Source: Bog-159 sp963843255 (GTDB lineage Bacteria; Acidobacteriota; Terriglobia; Bryobacterales; Bryobacteraceae). From it: 64,000 bases of DNA. Of this stretch, positions 25,568 to 36,104 are shown piece by piece. A program made the position numbers and the translations under genes. The notes under the pieces were generated by a model. It did no database searches. It was given only the letters and a program-made list of their open reading frames with translations, and was not told where the DNA came from. Each line of letters opens with the position of its first letter. Position 1 is the first letter of the stretch. The stretch spans positions 682,001 to 746,000 of the forward strand of contig CAWJJQ010000009.1 in NCBI GenBank assembly GCA_963843255.1, read 5' to 3'.

Positions 25568-28008
25568 TTACCACGCTGTATTCATGACCAGGTTATAAGC
25601 ATTGACGCTACCGATGCCTGTGGCGAAATCCCAGCCCGGAGTCGCGCCGAATGCCGGCTGATACGAAGGCGCCGCGGTGGATGTCCCGATAGCTCCAGTG
25701 CACGTGGCTCCCGATCCGCCACCGCCGGAAAGCGCGCAACCTCCGCCCGCTGTGTAGCCCTGTCCGCCGTTGTTCAGCGCGATGCTGTGGACCGCTCCGC
25801 CCGATACGACAGCGGTACACGCGGCTTGCGTCCCGCCAGCCCACAACGTGCCGCCGGAAGGGTTCAGGTACTTGTTCAGATTGGCGGGGGCGCCCAAACT
25901 ACAAGCAGGCGCGGTCGCATAACCGGCGCCGCCTGCAAGAACGGTAAGGGCAGTAAGCGTTGGCTGCTTAGCGCGCCGTCAGCGCCCGATGGAGCATAGC
26001 ATCCCACCGATCCGCTCACGCAGTTCACCACGTTGTCACCCTGCGTCACATCGTTGGAAGCGCAAGCCGTCCCCAAGCCGCGGCGGCCCGGCTGATTGAT
26101 GGAATAGCAGGCGCTGTTGCCGTTCGCTCCGAACTGGGCTTTGGCGATAAGGTAGTACGTCGGATTCGGATTGCCGGCGCGGATATTCCACTTCTGATTG
26201 ACGAGCGCCTGGATCCCGGCCATCAAGGGAGCGGAGAACGACGTGCCGCCCCCAGCGTTCCAGTTGGCGGGGGATCCCGAACAGCCCGCACCGCCGTAGC
26301 CCCTGTCCGACCAGCAAAAGACAATCCCATGGCCCCAGGTACCGTTGGACGCATACAAGGAAACATCCGGTATGTCACGCACGCCGTCGGCGGGGTTCCC
26401 CAGAATGCCGGACTGCCAGGAGGGTTTGGCGTATCCGGCGCAAGTGCCGCTTACGATGTTGGGAGAACCGCTGGAAGGCGTTCCGGTGGCGCACCCGCTC
26501 GGACCGCCGCTTCCGCCCGTGGCGGTCTGATAGTAACCGGGCCCGGTGTTGCAGAAACCCGAGGAGCCGTAAGCCGCGCCAGAGCCATTGTAGTTATAGA
26601 GCAGATAACCGGCGCACGAATTGTTCCAGGGAATTTCCGGGATGTAAGATTTGGCGGAGCCGTAGGTAGCGGTATTGGCAGAGCTCCAATAAGTGCTCTG
26701 GGGAGCCGGCGGCGAACCTTTCGTCGCGTTGTATAAGTCCTCGAAATCGGTCCCGCCGACGGCCACGTTATAAGGCGTGCTGGCGGCGCTGCTGATGCTG
26801 ACGCCGTACATGGCGGCGCTATCGTCGTTATCGCAACTCGCCGGGCCTTCGTCTCCGGCCGCGACGAATACGGAGACACCGGCTGCCGCCGCAGATTGAA
26901 AGGCGCTGTAGAACGTCGCGTTCAATGCCGAGCCGGCGCCCGCTTCGCAATAACCAAAGCTGTAGCTGACCACCGGCGGCGGATTGCCGTTGCTCACCAG
27001 GTTCTCCAGGGCCACCAACGCGCCGACGGTAGAATAATCACTACAAGAGGCCACGATCACCGTAGCCATGGGCGCGGTGGCGGAGACCATTTCGGGGTCT
27101 AGCGAGGCTTCCTCGTCGTAACCATTGATGCCTGGGTCCGTGCAACTATTACCCGCTGTGTTGGGGTGCGAAACGACCAGCGCCGGAGTCGGCCACTTCT
27201 TCAGCAAAGTGCTGCGATAGTTGGAAATGTCGTTGGTCGAATAGGGATCGGATTCCTCCAGAACGGCCACGCTCTGGCCCGCGCCGTTGATGCCCCGGCG
27301 CAGCAGCGGATCGATGTTATAGATCACTTGAAAGTCGGCCGGAACGAGCGTGTAAGTGCCGTTGCCGGTGAGATTTGGCTGACCCATCCGCGCCATGCTG
27401 CGCGGCCGGAAGTCATGGATGGAGGCGAAACCGATAATCGCCGGCGCGAGTGCCCCCGGGATCTGCGGGTCGCGCATGTTCGCCCAGTGCGCCTCCCCTT
27501 TCACTTCCAGATAGTGAATCTCCGTATGCAGCGCATTCCGAATGATGCCCGCCGTGCCCGACACATCCATCAGCACCCGGTTGGGATAAATGTAGTTGAC
27601 GGTAAAGCCCTTGGATTCGAGCCAGCTCTTGATGGTATCGAGATCCTGTTGCGCCAGCCCGTACTGCTCGCCCATCTGTTGGGCCGTCATCCATTGCCGG
27701 AAGTAGGGTGAAGATTTGTCGTGCATTTCCTCGATGTGCCGGACAAACTCGGCCTCGATCGCGGCCGGCCGGCGCAGTTGCAGGAGCATGTGCAGTACAG
27801 GCGTCGAATCCGGGACGATTCCGCGATCGTTTTCGGCCACCCTCGCTTCCGCGCGCGTGTTCCCTGCCAGTGTGACCAGTCTGCCTTCATCGATAGGGTC
27901 AGTGATCAGCACTCGCGAGAACTGGCCCGGTAAGGGCCGAAACAGACACAACCCTAAGACAGCGCCGCCTGCCAGGATTTGTAATACGTGGCGTTTCTGA
28001 ATCGTCAT
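25568..28008 (-). CDS. S53 (sedolisin/kumamolisin-like) peptidase with pro-domain, apparent frameshift near the C-terminus
   Basis: The start at 28008 gives a signal peptide and a pro-kumamolisin activation domain (about residues 40-190; PVLHMLLQLRRPAA). The catalytic domain contains DEEASLDPEM, the E-x-x-x-D pair of S53 enzymes, FVAAGDEGPASCDN as the oxyanion aspartate region, and GGGTSFSAPLMAG with the nucleophilic serine. Near 25960-25985 the conserved frame shifts by one base. The first frame ends in a nonsense tail at 25876; the second gives LTVLAGGAGYATAP, a Gly-rich insert, and GWDFATGIGSVNAYNLV, the calcium-binding end of the family. Without the shift the Ca site is lost. The joined product is about 813 residues. 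S53 enzymes are secreted acid-active endopeptidases. Confidence 0.82.
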
Positions 28009-28198
28009 GCAAACGTTGCCTCTCTTACCTTGTATTCTGACCGGAATCGCAAGTAGGTGATGGAGCCGGGATGGAATGTATATGACACGCATGCAACGAG
28101 CTATATGATTGATAAAGTTGGTTTTAGAAAGCAAGGCCCTCAAAAATCGCTGGACGAATACAGGTAGTTAGTGAAGCTCAGCCTGCACCGGCTGCTGC

Positions 28199-28204
28199 TA
28201 TAAT
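28199..28204 (+). promoter_or_regulatory. Putative -10 box of the kinase gene
   Basis: TATAAT overlaps the first possible ATG of the frame (28203), so that codon would lie upstream of the transcript. This favours the ATG at 28224. No clear -35 is present. Confidence 0.4.
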
Positions 28205-28223
28205 GTGGCATCGCCCGCGAGTC

Positions 28224-31200
28224 ATGGTTCCCCGATCGAAAGCCCGAATCGTTCAATTCGGCCCTTTTGAATTGAACTTCCGAACAAACGAACTCCGCAA
28301 GAACGGTATCAATATCCGGATACAGGACCAGTCAGTCAAGATCCTGGGCATATTGTTGGAACAGCCCGGCGAACTGATCACGCGGGAACAAATCCAGAAC
28401 CGCCTTTGGCCCAACGACACCGCGGTGGATTTCGAGTACGGAATCAACAGCGCCGTCACCCGCTTGCGCGCGGCGTTGAGCGACTCCGCGCGTAGCCCGC
28501 GTTACATTGAGACTCTCGCGCGGCGGGGATATCGCTTCATCGCACCGGTGGTGAAGCATACGGCGCCGGAGGAAGCAACCGCCGCGGTATCCAGCAATCC
28601 TGCGGAGCCGGTCTCCCCCCGCGAGGGAGCCGTGATTTCGCGGTATCGCATCCTCGAGCGGCTCGGAGGAGGCGGCATGGGGGTCGTCTACCGGGCGCAG
28701 GACATTCGCTTGGGCCGGTTTGTGGCGCTCAAGTTTCTGCCCGAAGAACTGGCCCAACATCCCGCCGCTCTGGAGAGATTCCGGCGGGAGGCGCGCGCTG
28801 CATCCGCCCTGAATCACCCCAACGTCTGCACTATCTTCGAGATCGATGAACTGGCGGGGCAGCCCTACATCGCCATGGAATTGTTGCAGGGCGAGACGCT
28901 GGCGGAAAGAATCGGGGGTAAGCCGATCGAGATCGCGGAACTGCTCGATCTGGCAATTCCAGTCGCGGATGCTCTGGAGGCAGCCCATGAACACGGGGTC
29001 ACGCATCGGGATATCAAGCCCGGAAATATCTTTGTCACCGGGCGAGGACATATCAAGATGCTCGATTTCGGGCTGGCGAAGCTGGCGGAAGATGCCGGCC
29101 CGTTTCCCACTGGGGAACCGGCGGCCGGCGCTACGGAGCCGCAGGCTCTAACCCTGCCCGGTGTAGCGATGGGCACGCTGGCCTACATGAGCCCGGAGCA
29201 GGCGCGCGGCCAGGAGCCGGACGCACGCACCGACCTGTTCAGCTTCGGCGCAGTGCTTTTTGAAATGGCCACCGGCCAGCAGGCTTTTCGCGGCGAAACG
29301 GCCGCGGTGATTTACGACGCGATTTTGAACCGGACCCCGCCTCCGCCGTCGCAACTGAATCCGGCCGTGCCGGCGAGCCTGGATGAGATTGTGCGGAAGT
29401 CGCTCGAAAAGGATCGCGACCTGCGTTGCCAGAGCGCAGCCGAATTGCGCGCGGATCTGAAGAGACTGAAACGCGATATCGATTCGGGGCCGCGCCGGGA
29501 CAGCGAAAGCACGCCGTCCGAAGCGCATGCCGCTGCGATCGCGCCGGCTGTACCGTCCGCCGCGCGCTTTAGCCGGCGATGGCTATGGGCCGCGGCCGCG
29601 GGGGTCGTCATGGCGGCCGCGGTCATCACCCTGTACAACCGGCTGCCCGAGGGCCGCGCCAGTCAATATACAGAGCGGGCCCTGACCGCCTCTTTCGCCG
29701 ATCCGGTCATGGACGCGGCCATCGCGCCGGACGGCAATTCCTTCGCGTACGCCAACAAGAATGGCCTTTACCTGCAGGTTATTGCGACCGGCGAGGTCCA
29801 CCCATTGCCCTCGCCGCCGGATTCGAGGATCTACCGGATTGCCTGGTTTCCGAATAATCGTGACCTGCTGATTGTCTCCATGCCTGGAACAACCAATCTC
29901 GGGGGGCTTTGGACGGTCTCGATTTTTGGCGGTCCTCCCCGGTTGCTCCGCGAAGATACCCACGATGTCGCCGTTTCATCCGATGGCTCTCAGATTGTCT
30001 TGACCCCAAATGCGCAAGACAGCCTTTGGGTCGCGAATGCGGATGGGGGAGCGGCGAAAAAGGCGGCGATTGCGCAGGAAGGCCGTGTCTTTTCGGAACC
30101 CGCCTGGCGGCCCGGACGACGCCAGATCTTCTACCTCTCGTACGGTTCCAGCAGACGCGGTCCAAGTTCGATCTCATCCCTCGCGACGGACGTGATGCTG
30201 GAGTCTCTCGACCTGGAAAACGGCCGTTCGAGAATCGTCTCTCCCTTCCCAGCGAATGAGTTCTGCGTATTGCCGAACGGCAATGTGTTGAGCGCCGACC
30301 AATATGTTCTGGAGGAGATCAGCACGGATTCAAACGCGACGGTATTGCGACATGCCCCACAGTGGATGACCGGCGTGGCTCGCCGGCCCAGCGTGTCGGC
30401 CGATGGCAAGCGCATACTCGAGATCAAGGGCCTGTCGGAAGGGTCCGTGTTCCTGGCGCGTCTAAAGGATGGGGGCCGCCGGCTGGAGGACATACACAGG
30501 ATGATCAGCGGCGGATCCGAAAGCAACGCGCATGCCTGGTCTCCGGACAGCCGGGCGGTGATCTTCGAGTCCAACCGCGAACAGACTTTTCATATCTTCA
30601 GGCAATGGCTGGACCGGCCCACTCCGGAACGGCTCGTCGGCGGGAACACCAATGCCATTGCGGCAAAGTTTAGTCCGGACGGAGAGTGGCTGTTCTACGA
30701 ATTGCGGACCGATCATCTGGTTCTGATGCGGATCCCCGCTTCCGGAGGTCCGCCGCAAACGGTCTTCGATAATCCCAACCTGGTGAATTATTACTGCACG
30801 GAACGGGCAGCGAATTTCTGCGTACTGGGAACGAAAGAGCAGAACCAGCTCGTGTTTTATCGTTTGGATCCGGATCAGGCCCCCCCGCCCGGCGGTTTTC
30901 GCCAAGGCCAACTTCCCGAACTGGCGCGTACGGACTACAACCCAAGCGACTGGGGAGTTTCGCCGGACGGGACTACGGTGGCCATGGTCCGGCCGGATGA
31001 CCGCGAGGGACGCATCCACATGGTGCCCTTGACGGGCGTGGCGGCGCATGATGTGATCGTGAAGGGTTGGACCAGCCTGTTCACGCTCAACTGGGCGCAA
31101 GATGGCGAAGGCTGGTTCGTATCCAACCGGCCAACCGGCACGCGGGACTCGCCGTTGTTCCTTTTCGTTGATCGCAACGGCACGGCCAGCATTTTGTATA

Positions 31201-31310
31201 GGCCTGAGGGCGGCGCGCCAATCTGGGGGATTCCGTCCCTCGATGGCCGCTACCTGGCATTCTGCGCCAACCCCGGGACCCGCAACGCCTGGCTCGTCGA
31301 GAATTTCTGA
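28224..31310 (+). CDS. Winged-helix / Ser-Thr protein kinase / TolB-propeller fusion protein
   Basis: A 1028-residue protein with four parts. Residues about 8-105 are an OmpR/CadC-type winged helix (FELNFRTNELRKNG, SRSPRYIETLARRGYRFIAP region). Residues about 138-400 are a complete Hanks-type kinase: LGGGGMGVVYRAQD, invariant Lys in ALKFLPEE, HRDIKPGN, DFGLAKL, and YMSPEQARG. One membrane helix follows at about 450-472 (WLWAAAAGVVMAAAVITLYN). The rest is a TolB/WD40-like beta-propeller (ISPDG-like repeats such as VSADGKRIL, FSPDGEWLFYE), predicted to lie outside the membrane. It could bind DNA, phosphorylate proteins and sense through one polypeptide; the signal and targets are unknown. Confidence 0.9.
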   Translation: MVPRSKARIVQFGPFELNFRTNELRKNGINIRIQDQSVKILGILLEQPGELITREQIQNRLWPNDTAVDFEYGINSAVTRLRAALSDSARSPRYIETLARRGYRFIAPVVKHTAPEEATAAVSSNPAEPVSPREGAVISRYRILERLGGGGMGVVYRAQDIRLGRFVALKFLPEELAQHPAALERFRREARAASALNHPNVCTIFEIDELAGQPYIAMELLQGETLAERIGGKPIEIAELLDLAIPVADALEAAHEHGVTHRDIKPGNIFVTGRGHIKMLDFGLAKLAEDAGPFPTGEPAAGATEPQALTLPGVAMGTLAYMSPEQARGQEPDARTDLFSFGAVLFEMATGQQAFRGETAAVIYDAILNRTPPPPSQLNPAVPASLDEIVRKSLEKDRDLRCQSAAELRADLKRLKRDIDSGPRRDSESTPSEAHAAAIAPAVPSAARFSRRWLWAAAAGVVMAAAVITLYNRLPEGRASQYTERALTASFADPVMDAAIAPDGNSFAYANKNGLYLQVIATGEVHPLPSPPDSRIYRIAWFPNNRDLLIVSMPGTTNLGGLWTVSIFGGPPRLLREDTHDVAVSSDGSQIVLTPNAQDSLWVANADGGAAKKAAIAQEGRVFSEPAWRPGRRQIFYLSYGSSRRGPSSISSLATDVMLESLDLENGRSRIVSPFPANEFCVLPNGNVLSADQYVLEEISTDSNATVLRHAPQWMTGVARRPSVSADGKRILEIKGLSEGSVFLARLKDGGRRLEDIHRMISGGSESNAHAWSPDSRAVIFESNREQTFHIFRQWLDRPTPERLVGGNTNAIAAKFSPDGEWLFYELRTDHLVLMRIPASGGPPQTVFDNPNLVNYYCTERAANFCVLGTKEQNQLVFYRLDPDQAPPPGGFRQGQLPELARTDYNPSDWGVSPDGTTVAMVRPDDREGRIHMVPLTGVAAHDVIVKGWTSLFTLNWAQDGEGWFVSNRPTGTRDSPLFLFVDRNGTASILYRPEGGAPIWGIPSLDGRYLAFCANPGTRNAWLVENF

Positions 31311-31493
31311 TTCGCTACAATCCGGTCGTCTCATAAGAAGTCTCCTGTTATCAATTGAGTAGCCGGTTTTATCCGTGCCACATACATTCCATCCCCGTTC
31401 CATTGCCTATGCGCGGATTTCGGGCGAGGATGCAGAGGCAGGCTGGCCAAGAGCCGCCGCCACACTCGGAACTTGACTCGGAAGATGGAACCT

Positions 31494-34421
31494 ATGGCCA
31501 AAAGACTTCGCACCGTCCTGACTTTGCTTACGCTGCTTACGCTGCCCGCCGCTGTTTGGGCCCAGGCCCAACCGGCGCCCAAGGCAGTGGTCCAGGTGAT
31601 CCACGAGGTCAAGCACGATGTGTCGAAGCCGCTGCGGGAAATTACGCCCATGCGGGAATTTCGGGTTAGCGAACGGGAACAGGGGACGATGCCGCCATAC
31701 CACGGGACGAGCCGCCCCGACACGGTAATCCAGAAGAGCGCGAGCATCGCCAACCAATCCATTCCCGGAATCACTTTCGCCGGGGTCGATGCAGCAGCTT
31801 CCGGAGGTGCTTCTCCTTCCGACGCCAACGGCTCCGCCGGGCTCACCCAATACGTACAGTGGGTTAACGTTTCGTTCGCCGTCTACAGCAAGACCGGAGC
31901 GCTGCTCTATGGCCCCGCGGCGGGCAACACGCTATGGAGTGGATTTGGAGGAAGCTGCGAGACGGATAACGATGGCGACATTATCGTCCTGTGGGACAAA
32001 CAGGCGCAACGCTGGCTCATGTCTCAATTCGCTGTCGACACGCCACCGTGGACGCAGTGCCTGGCCATATCGACCACCTCAGACGCCACCGGCACTTGGA
32101 ACCGCTATGCGTTCCAGGAGATCTCCAACGATTATGCGAAATTCGGCGTGTGGCCGGATGCCTACTATCTTACCTTCCGCAACTTCAACCCTGGAAATGG
32201 GTATTTTGAAGGCATGGTGGCCTGCGCCTTGGATCGCTCCGCGATGCTGGCAGGTACGTCCGCCACCCAGCAGTGTTTTAACCTGCCTGGCCAAGATTTC
32301 TACCCGGACCTGCTGCCATCGGACTTGGACGGGACCACCCCGCCGCCAGCCGGGTCGCCCAACTACATGGTCAGCCAGGATTGGTCAACCTCGAACCCCG
32401 GGCTTGATCTATGGAAATTCCATGTGGACTGGAACAATCCGGCGAATAGCACGTTCACCGGGCCCACGATCTTGAACGCAGCGGGCGGGAACCCTTGCCC
32501 CTTCAATGAGCAGCAACAGTATTGGACCTGTGTTCCTCAGCCAGGAACCAGCCAGCAGTTAGAGGCCGCCTATCAGATGATGTACCGGCTGGCGTACCGA
32601 GTCCTGAACGGCACCGAATACCTTGTGACCAATCAAACCGTCGGCTACGCCCCCACAGGTGTTCGCTGGTATCAGATCGCCGATCCAAACGGGACGCCAA
32701 CCGTTGTTCAGCAGGGCACTTACTCGCCCGACGGCACCTCGCGGTGGATGGGAAGTGCGGCCATGGATAGCGCCGGCGATATCGCGATCGGCTATAGCGC
32801 ATCCGACGCGGTCAGCGTCTATCCCTCCATTCGATATACGGGCCGCACACCGTCCGATCCGGCGAACACAATGGAGGCGGAAGTCACCATGATCGCGGGT
32901 AGCGGATCGTCGTTGACCGATTCTGATGGTCGCTGGGGCGACTACAGTTCCATGAGCATCGATCCGGTGGATGACTGCACCTTCTGGTACACCACCATGT
33001 ACCAGGCCAGCACCGGTTATAACTGGAGTAGCCAGGTGGGCACATTTAAGTTTCCGAATTGCGTCAACTTCAGCGTGACATCGCCGCCGGTGAACGTCAC
33101 AGGCGGCTCCTCCGCACAGGTTTCCGTGGGCACCGCGCTGATCAGCGGAATGCCCGAGACGATTACGCTCAGCGCCTCCGGATTGCCTGCGGGGGTCACG
33201 GCCAGTTTCAATCCGGCGAGCGTCACCGAGGGAGGATCGTCCACCATGACGATCTCAACCACTTCTTCCACCGCAGTGGGGAACTACAATTTCACGATCA
33301 CCGGCGCATCCGCCACGGGACCGCAATCGACCAATGTAGCGCTGAACGTAGAGCCGCAGCCGAATTTTACGCTGGCGGCTTCATCGCCCGTCAGCCTGGC
33401 GCTGGGGCAGAGTAGCCCCAGTTCGATCAGCACCACCGTGATCGGCCTCTTCGATGCGGCGGTGGCTCTGAGCGCTTCCGGACTGCCGCGGGGCGTGACG
33501 GCCACATTCAATCCGCCGTCGATCGGCGCGCCCGGCGCGGGATCTTCCACTCTGACGCTGACGGCGTCCACTTCCGCCGCTCTAGGCACGTTCACCGTCA
33601 CAGTATCGGCAGTTGGCGGCGGCATTACCCAAACCGCCACGGTATCTCTGACGGTCAGCAAGGACCAGCCCATCGTGACTTTCACGGGCGCACCGGCGAC
33701 GGCGCTTTATCAAGGCGATTTCCCGATAGCTTCCACGACCAACGACGGTACGACCGCCACCATAACGGCTACCGGGCCCTGCACTTACAGCAATGGGTAT
33801 GTGACCATGACCAGCGGCACCGGGACGTGCAAGATGACCGCCAAATGGCCGGCGACGGCGCAGTATTTATCGGCCACGGCGACGCAAACCACGACGGCCA
33901 TGAAAGACACGACGACCGTCGAATGGAGCACCCCGGCCCCGATCACCTACGGAACCCCGCTGAGCAGCACGCAACTGGACGCGAACACCTACGTCGCCGG
34001 CACTTACCGGTACTCGCCCGCCAGCGGCGCCATCCTCACCGGCGGTACCCATACCCTGAATGTGACCTTCACGCCGTCGGTGCCGGCTGACTATAGTCGC
34101 TCTACCGGCTCCGTCACCCTGGTGGTAAACCCGGTCTCCACGACGACTGCCATCACCAGCACGACGCCCGCGAGCCCCAAGGTAAACGCTGCGGTAACGA
34201 TCCATTTCTCGGTCACGCCGGGATATGGCGCCGCCACCGGAACGGTGAACGTATCTGCTACTACGGGTGAAGGCTGCAGCGCTAAACTCGCCGGCGGCCA
34301 GGGCTCCTGCTCCATCACCTTCGCCACCTCCGGCCTCCGCACGCTTACTGCGGCCTACAATGGCAGCAGCAACGATGAAAGCAGCGTCTCGGCGGGATTC
34401 CCGTTGACCATCTCACAGTAA
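31494..34421 (+). CDS. Large secreted protein with Ig-like repeats
   Basis: A 975-residue exported protein. A signal peptide (LRTVLTLLTLLTLPAAVWAQ) precedes an N-terminal domain of about 500 residues resembling a beta-propeller (NDGDIIVLWDKQAQRWLMSQ, YYLTFRNFNPGNGYFEG). Then come at least four Thr/Ser-rich Ig-like domains: two copies of a GLP.GVTA.FNP unit (ASGLPAGVTASFNPASV, ASGLPRGVTATFNPPSI), an MBG-like module (WSTPAPITYGTPLSSTQLDA) and a final Big-3-like module. These are typical of surface adhesins or cell-wall-associated enzymes. No membrane anchor or sorting signal is seen. A GGAAG site supports ATG 31494. Confidence 0.8.
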   Translation: MAKRLRTVLTLLTLLTLPAAVWAQAQPAPKAVVQVIHEVKHDVSKPLREITPMREFRVSEREQGTMPPYHGTSRPDTVIQKSASIANQSIPGITFAGVDAAASGGASPSDANGSAGLTQYVQWVNVSFAVYSKTGALLYGPAAGNTLWSGFGGSCETDNDGDIIVLWDKQAQRWLMSQFAVDTPPWTQCLAISTTSDATGTWNRYAFQEISNDYAKFGVWPDAYYLTFRNFNPGNGYFEGMVACALDRSAMLAGTSATQQCFNLPGQDFYPDLLPSDLDGTTPPPAGSPNYMVSQDWSTSNPGLDLWKFHVDWNNPANSTFTGPTILNAAGGNPCPFNEQQQYWTCVPQPGTSQQLEAAYQMMYRLAYRVLNGTEYLVTNQTVGYAPTGVRWYQIADPNGTPTVVQQGTYSPDGTSRWMGSAAMDSAGDIAIGYSASDAVSVYPSIRYTGRTPSDPANTMEAEVTMIAGSGSSLTDSDGRWGDYSSMSIDPVDDCTFWYTTMYQASTGYNWSSQVGTFKFPNCVNFSVTSPPVNVTGGSSAQVSVGTALISGMPETITLSASGLPAGVTASFNPASVTEGGSSTMTISTTSSTAVGNYNFTITGASATGPQSTNVALNVEPQPNFTLAASSPVSLALGQSSPSSISTTVIGLFDAAVALSASGLPRGVTATFNPPSIGAPGAGSSTLTLTASTSAALGTFTVTVSAVGGGITQTATVSLTVSKDQPIVTFTGAPATALYQGDFPIASTTNDGTTATITATGPCTYSNGYVTMTSGTGTCKMTAKWPATAQYLSATATQTTTAMKDTTTVEWSTPAPITYGTPLSSTQLDANTYVAGTYRYSPASGAILTGGTHTLNVTFTPSVPADYSRSTGSVTLVVNPVSTTTAITSTTPASPKVNAAVTIHFSVTPGYGAATGTVNVSATTGEGCSAKLAGGQGSCSITFATSGLRTLTAAYNGSSNDESSVSAGFPLTISQ

Positions 34422-34479
34422 ACACACGCGGTACTCGCGGGGCGGCTACTCGGCGACGAGACGTGCCTCGCCCCCGGCG

Positions 34480-34761
34480 ATGAGTTACCGCGAAAGGTCA
34501 CGATACTGGCACGATGCCCGGCTCCGCCACCGGCAGGATCACTACGCCGGCCTCCACTCGACGTGTCAATCTCTTAGGGAATTTGCTGCCGGTAAACACG
34601 AGACGCTGAAAGACGCGGCATGGGCTGTTCGGAATAGAACGCGTCATTACGGGAGGGCTGTCGGGCGAAGAGCGGTGGCGCGAACGCTGCTGGCTAAAGG
34701 CCTGGAATGTGATCACTGCGTTGTCCTCGAAGCGGAATCGCTGAAGACGCGAGATTTGTAA
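34480..34761 (+). pseudogene. UvrD-like helicase C-terminal remnant
   Basis: The end of this 93-codon frame (VARTLLAKGLECDHCVVLEA then LKTRDL) matches the motif V/VI region of UvrD-type helicases, where KGLEFDHVV is normal. In that family the sequence continues as YVALTR. Here the Tyr codon is TAA and the frame goes on as VALHMIERG, so the reading is broken by a stop and by lost motif VI residues. The ATPase motifs I-III are absent. It is probably the decayed end of a mobile-element or phage-type gene. Confidence 0.5.
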
Positions 34762-35455
34762 GTCGCCCTCCATATGATTGAACGCGGCCATTCGATAGGC
34801 AACCGTCTGCCGTCTCGCGTGGTTTTTTGTCGAGGAAACTAGACGAATCTTCTACGCGCGAAACGCTCAGCGGGCGCAGACAATATTTAAGTCAACAGTC
34901 TATCATTTGGGGACCTCAACGCGCACCAAGAACCGGATCGTTGATCGGCTGCGATGACGTGCTCGATACATTACCCATCTGATAGCCTTGCGGACAGGAT
35001 AAGGTCAGGAGGTCACGTGGGGTATTCCAGCCCATGAATGCAGGGCGTGGTACCTCAGCAGGGCGAACAGGTGTCCTCGAAGAGCCGGCAACGAACTCTA
35101 CCGTAATATGGCGGCTGCCCCGCGCGGTGACTGCGACCGTGGAGCTAGGCGGAAGTCCAGAAGGCAGAGCAGCGTGGTAACGCCCAGGCCGTCGCTGAGG
35201 GATACTTTGTTAAGGGCTCGGAGTTTCGGACAATTTTGCGGATCAACACCGGTCGGTTAGCGCCTCCCTCTAGGCGCCGTATTACCGAACCGCTGGAGCT
35301 TTGTGCCACTAATAACTTAGTAGAGACTGTAGATGATTTTGTAGCTGTTCAAAGCCTACTGTTTCAACAAGGCTCAACAAGCCTCAACACGCGGCCGTAA
35401 CTCATTGAAACCTAAATACCTGAAAATAGGGCGCTTGCAAATCGGCGCATCCACC
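34762..35455. other. Non-coding stretch at the right end of the island
   Basis: I find no frame with protein-like character here. Short imperfect repeats of CTCAACA (35373-35400) lie close to the right attachment copy and could be recombinase arm sites, but this is a guess. The composition is more AT-rich than the neighbouring genes. Confidence 0.4.
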
Positions 35456-35503
35456 GCCTTCTAAGCAGAGGGTCGCCGGTTCGAGTCCGGCCGCGCCTAC
35501 CAA
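35456..35503 (+). repeat. Attachment-site-like direct repeat, right copy (tRNA-Arg 3' part)
   Basis: Forty-eight bases identical to the 3' part of tRNA-Arg (25148-25195), including CCA. The 5' half of a tRNA is absent here, so this is not a second gene. It marks the right end of a 10.3-kb segment. Confidence 0.8.
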
Positions 35504-36104
35504 CTAAACCACGGCTCTTTCCGCTACGGACTGTGAAAACGTTCGCGAGTGTCCTGCGAAGTCATCGGGGTTGTATTACCGCTCGCCGTGCGGATGAGTC
35601 ACGGGCTCTTGCGCGATGCGCGTTCCGTGATCGAGTGGCCAAGCCCAGCGCCATGTTGGCCTCGTTTGAGCGCGCGGCCGCCTGATTTACATCCGGATAC
35701 CTCTATCCCTCCCACAAACGTGCACTGGACCGATTTTCGGATGTGACGCGCGCCCCTTGCGCTTTTAGGAAATGAGCTCGAAGATTGTGCCATTGCCGGT
35801 GGAACCCGCCCGTTTGCTCCGCCGCTGGAGCTATGAAGCGTGTTCAAGCTGCCGGCCGGCTCCAGCATAAACACGGTTCGAAGATCAATTCAAAAGCCCC
35901 GTTCCTCCAGTCGCCGCGGCAGGAGATATCAGCACGGCAGCGAGCCCAGAAGTGTTGCAGAAGACCGATCAGAATCCAACTCCAGCACCGTCGCATGGCA
36001 GTTTCAATGTTCTCCTTCGTTGGCCAGGAAGCGCCAGGAGACAAACAAGAAGATTCGTTTGTCTCCTTTTGCGACGTGCAGCTCCCGCGGTGGCGACGGT
36101 CCGC
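35504..36104. other. Intergenic, no confident gene
   Basis: Several short open frames are present on both strands, but none has a ribosome site, a domain pattern or the codon character of the neighbours. I see no repeats or structured RNA. Confidence 0.4.

Noticed and set aside
35456..35503. A second tRNA-Arg gene
   Set aside because: Only the part from the anticodon loop to CCA is present; the sequence upstream cannot form the acceptor 5' strand or D-arm.
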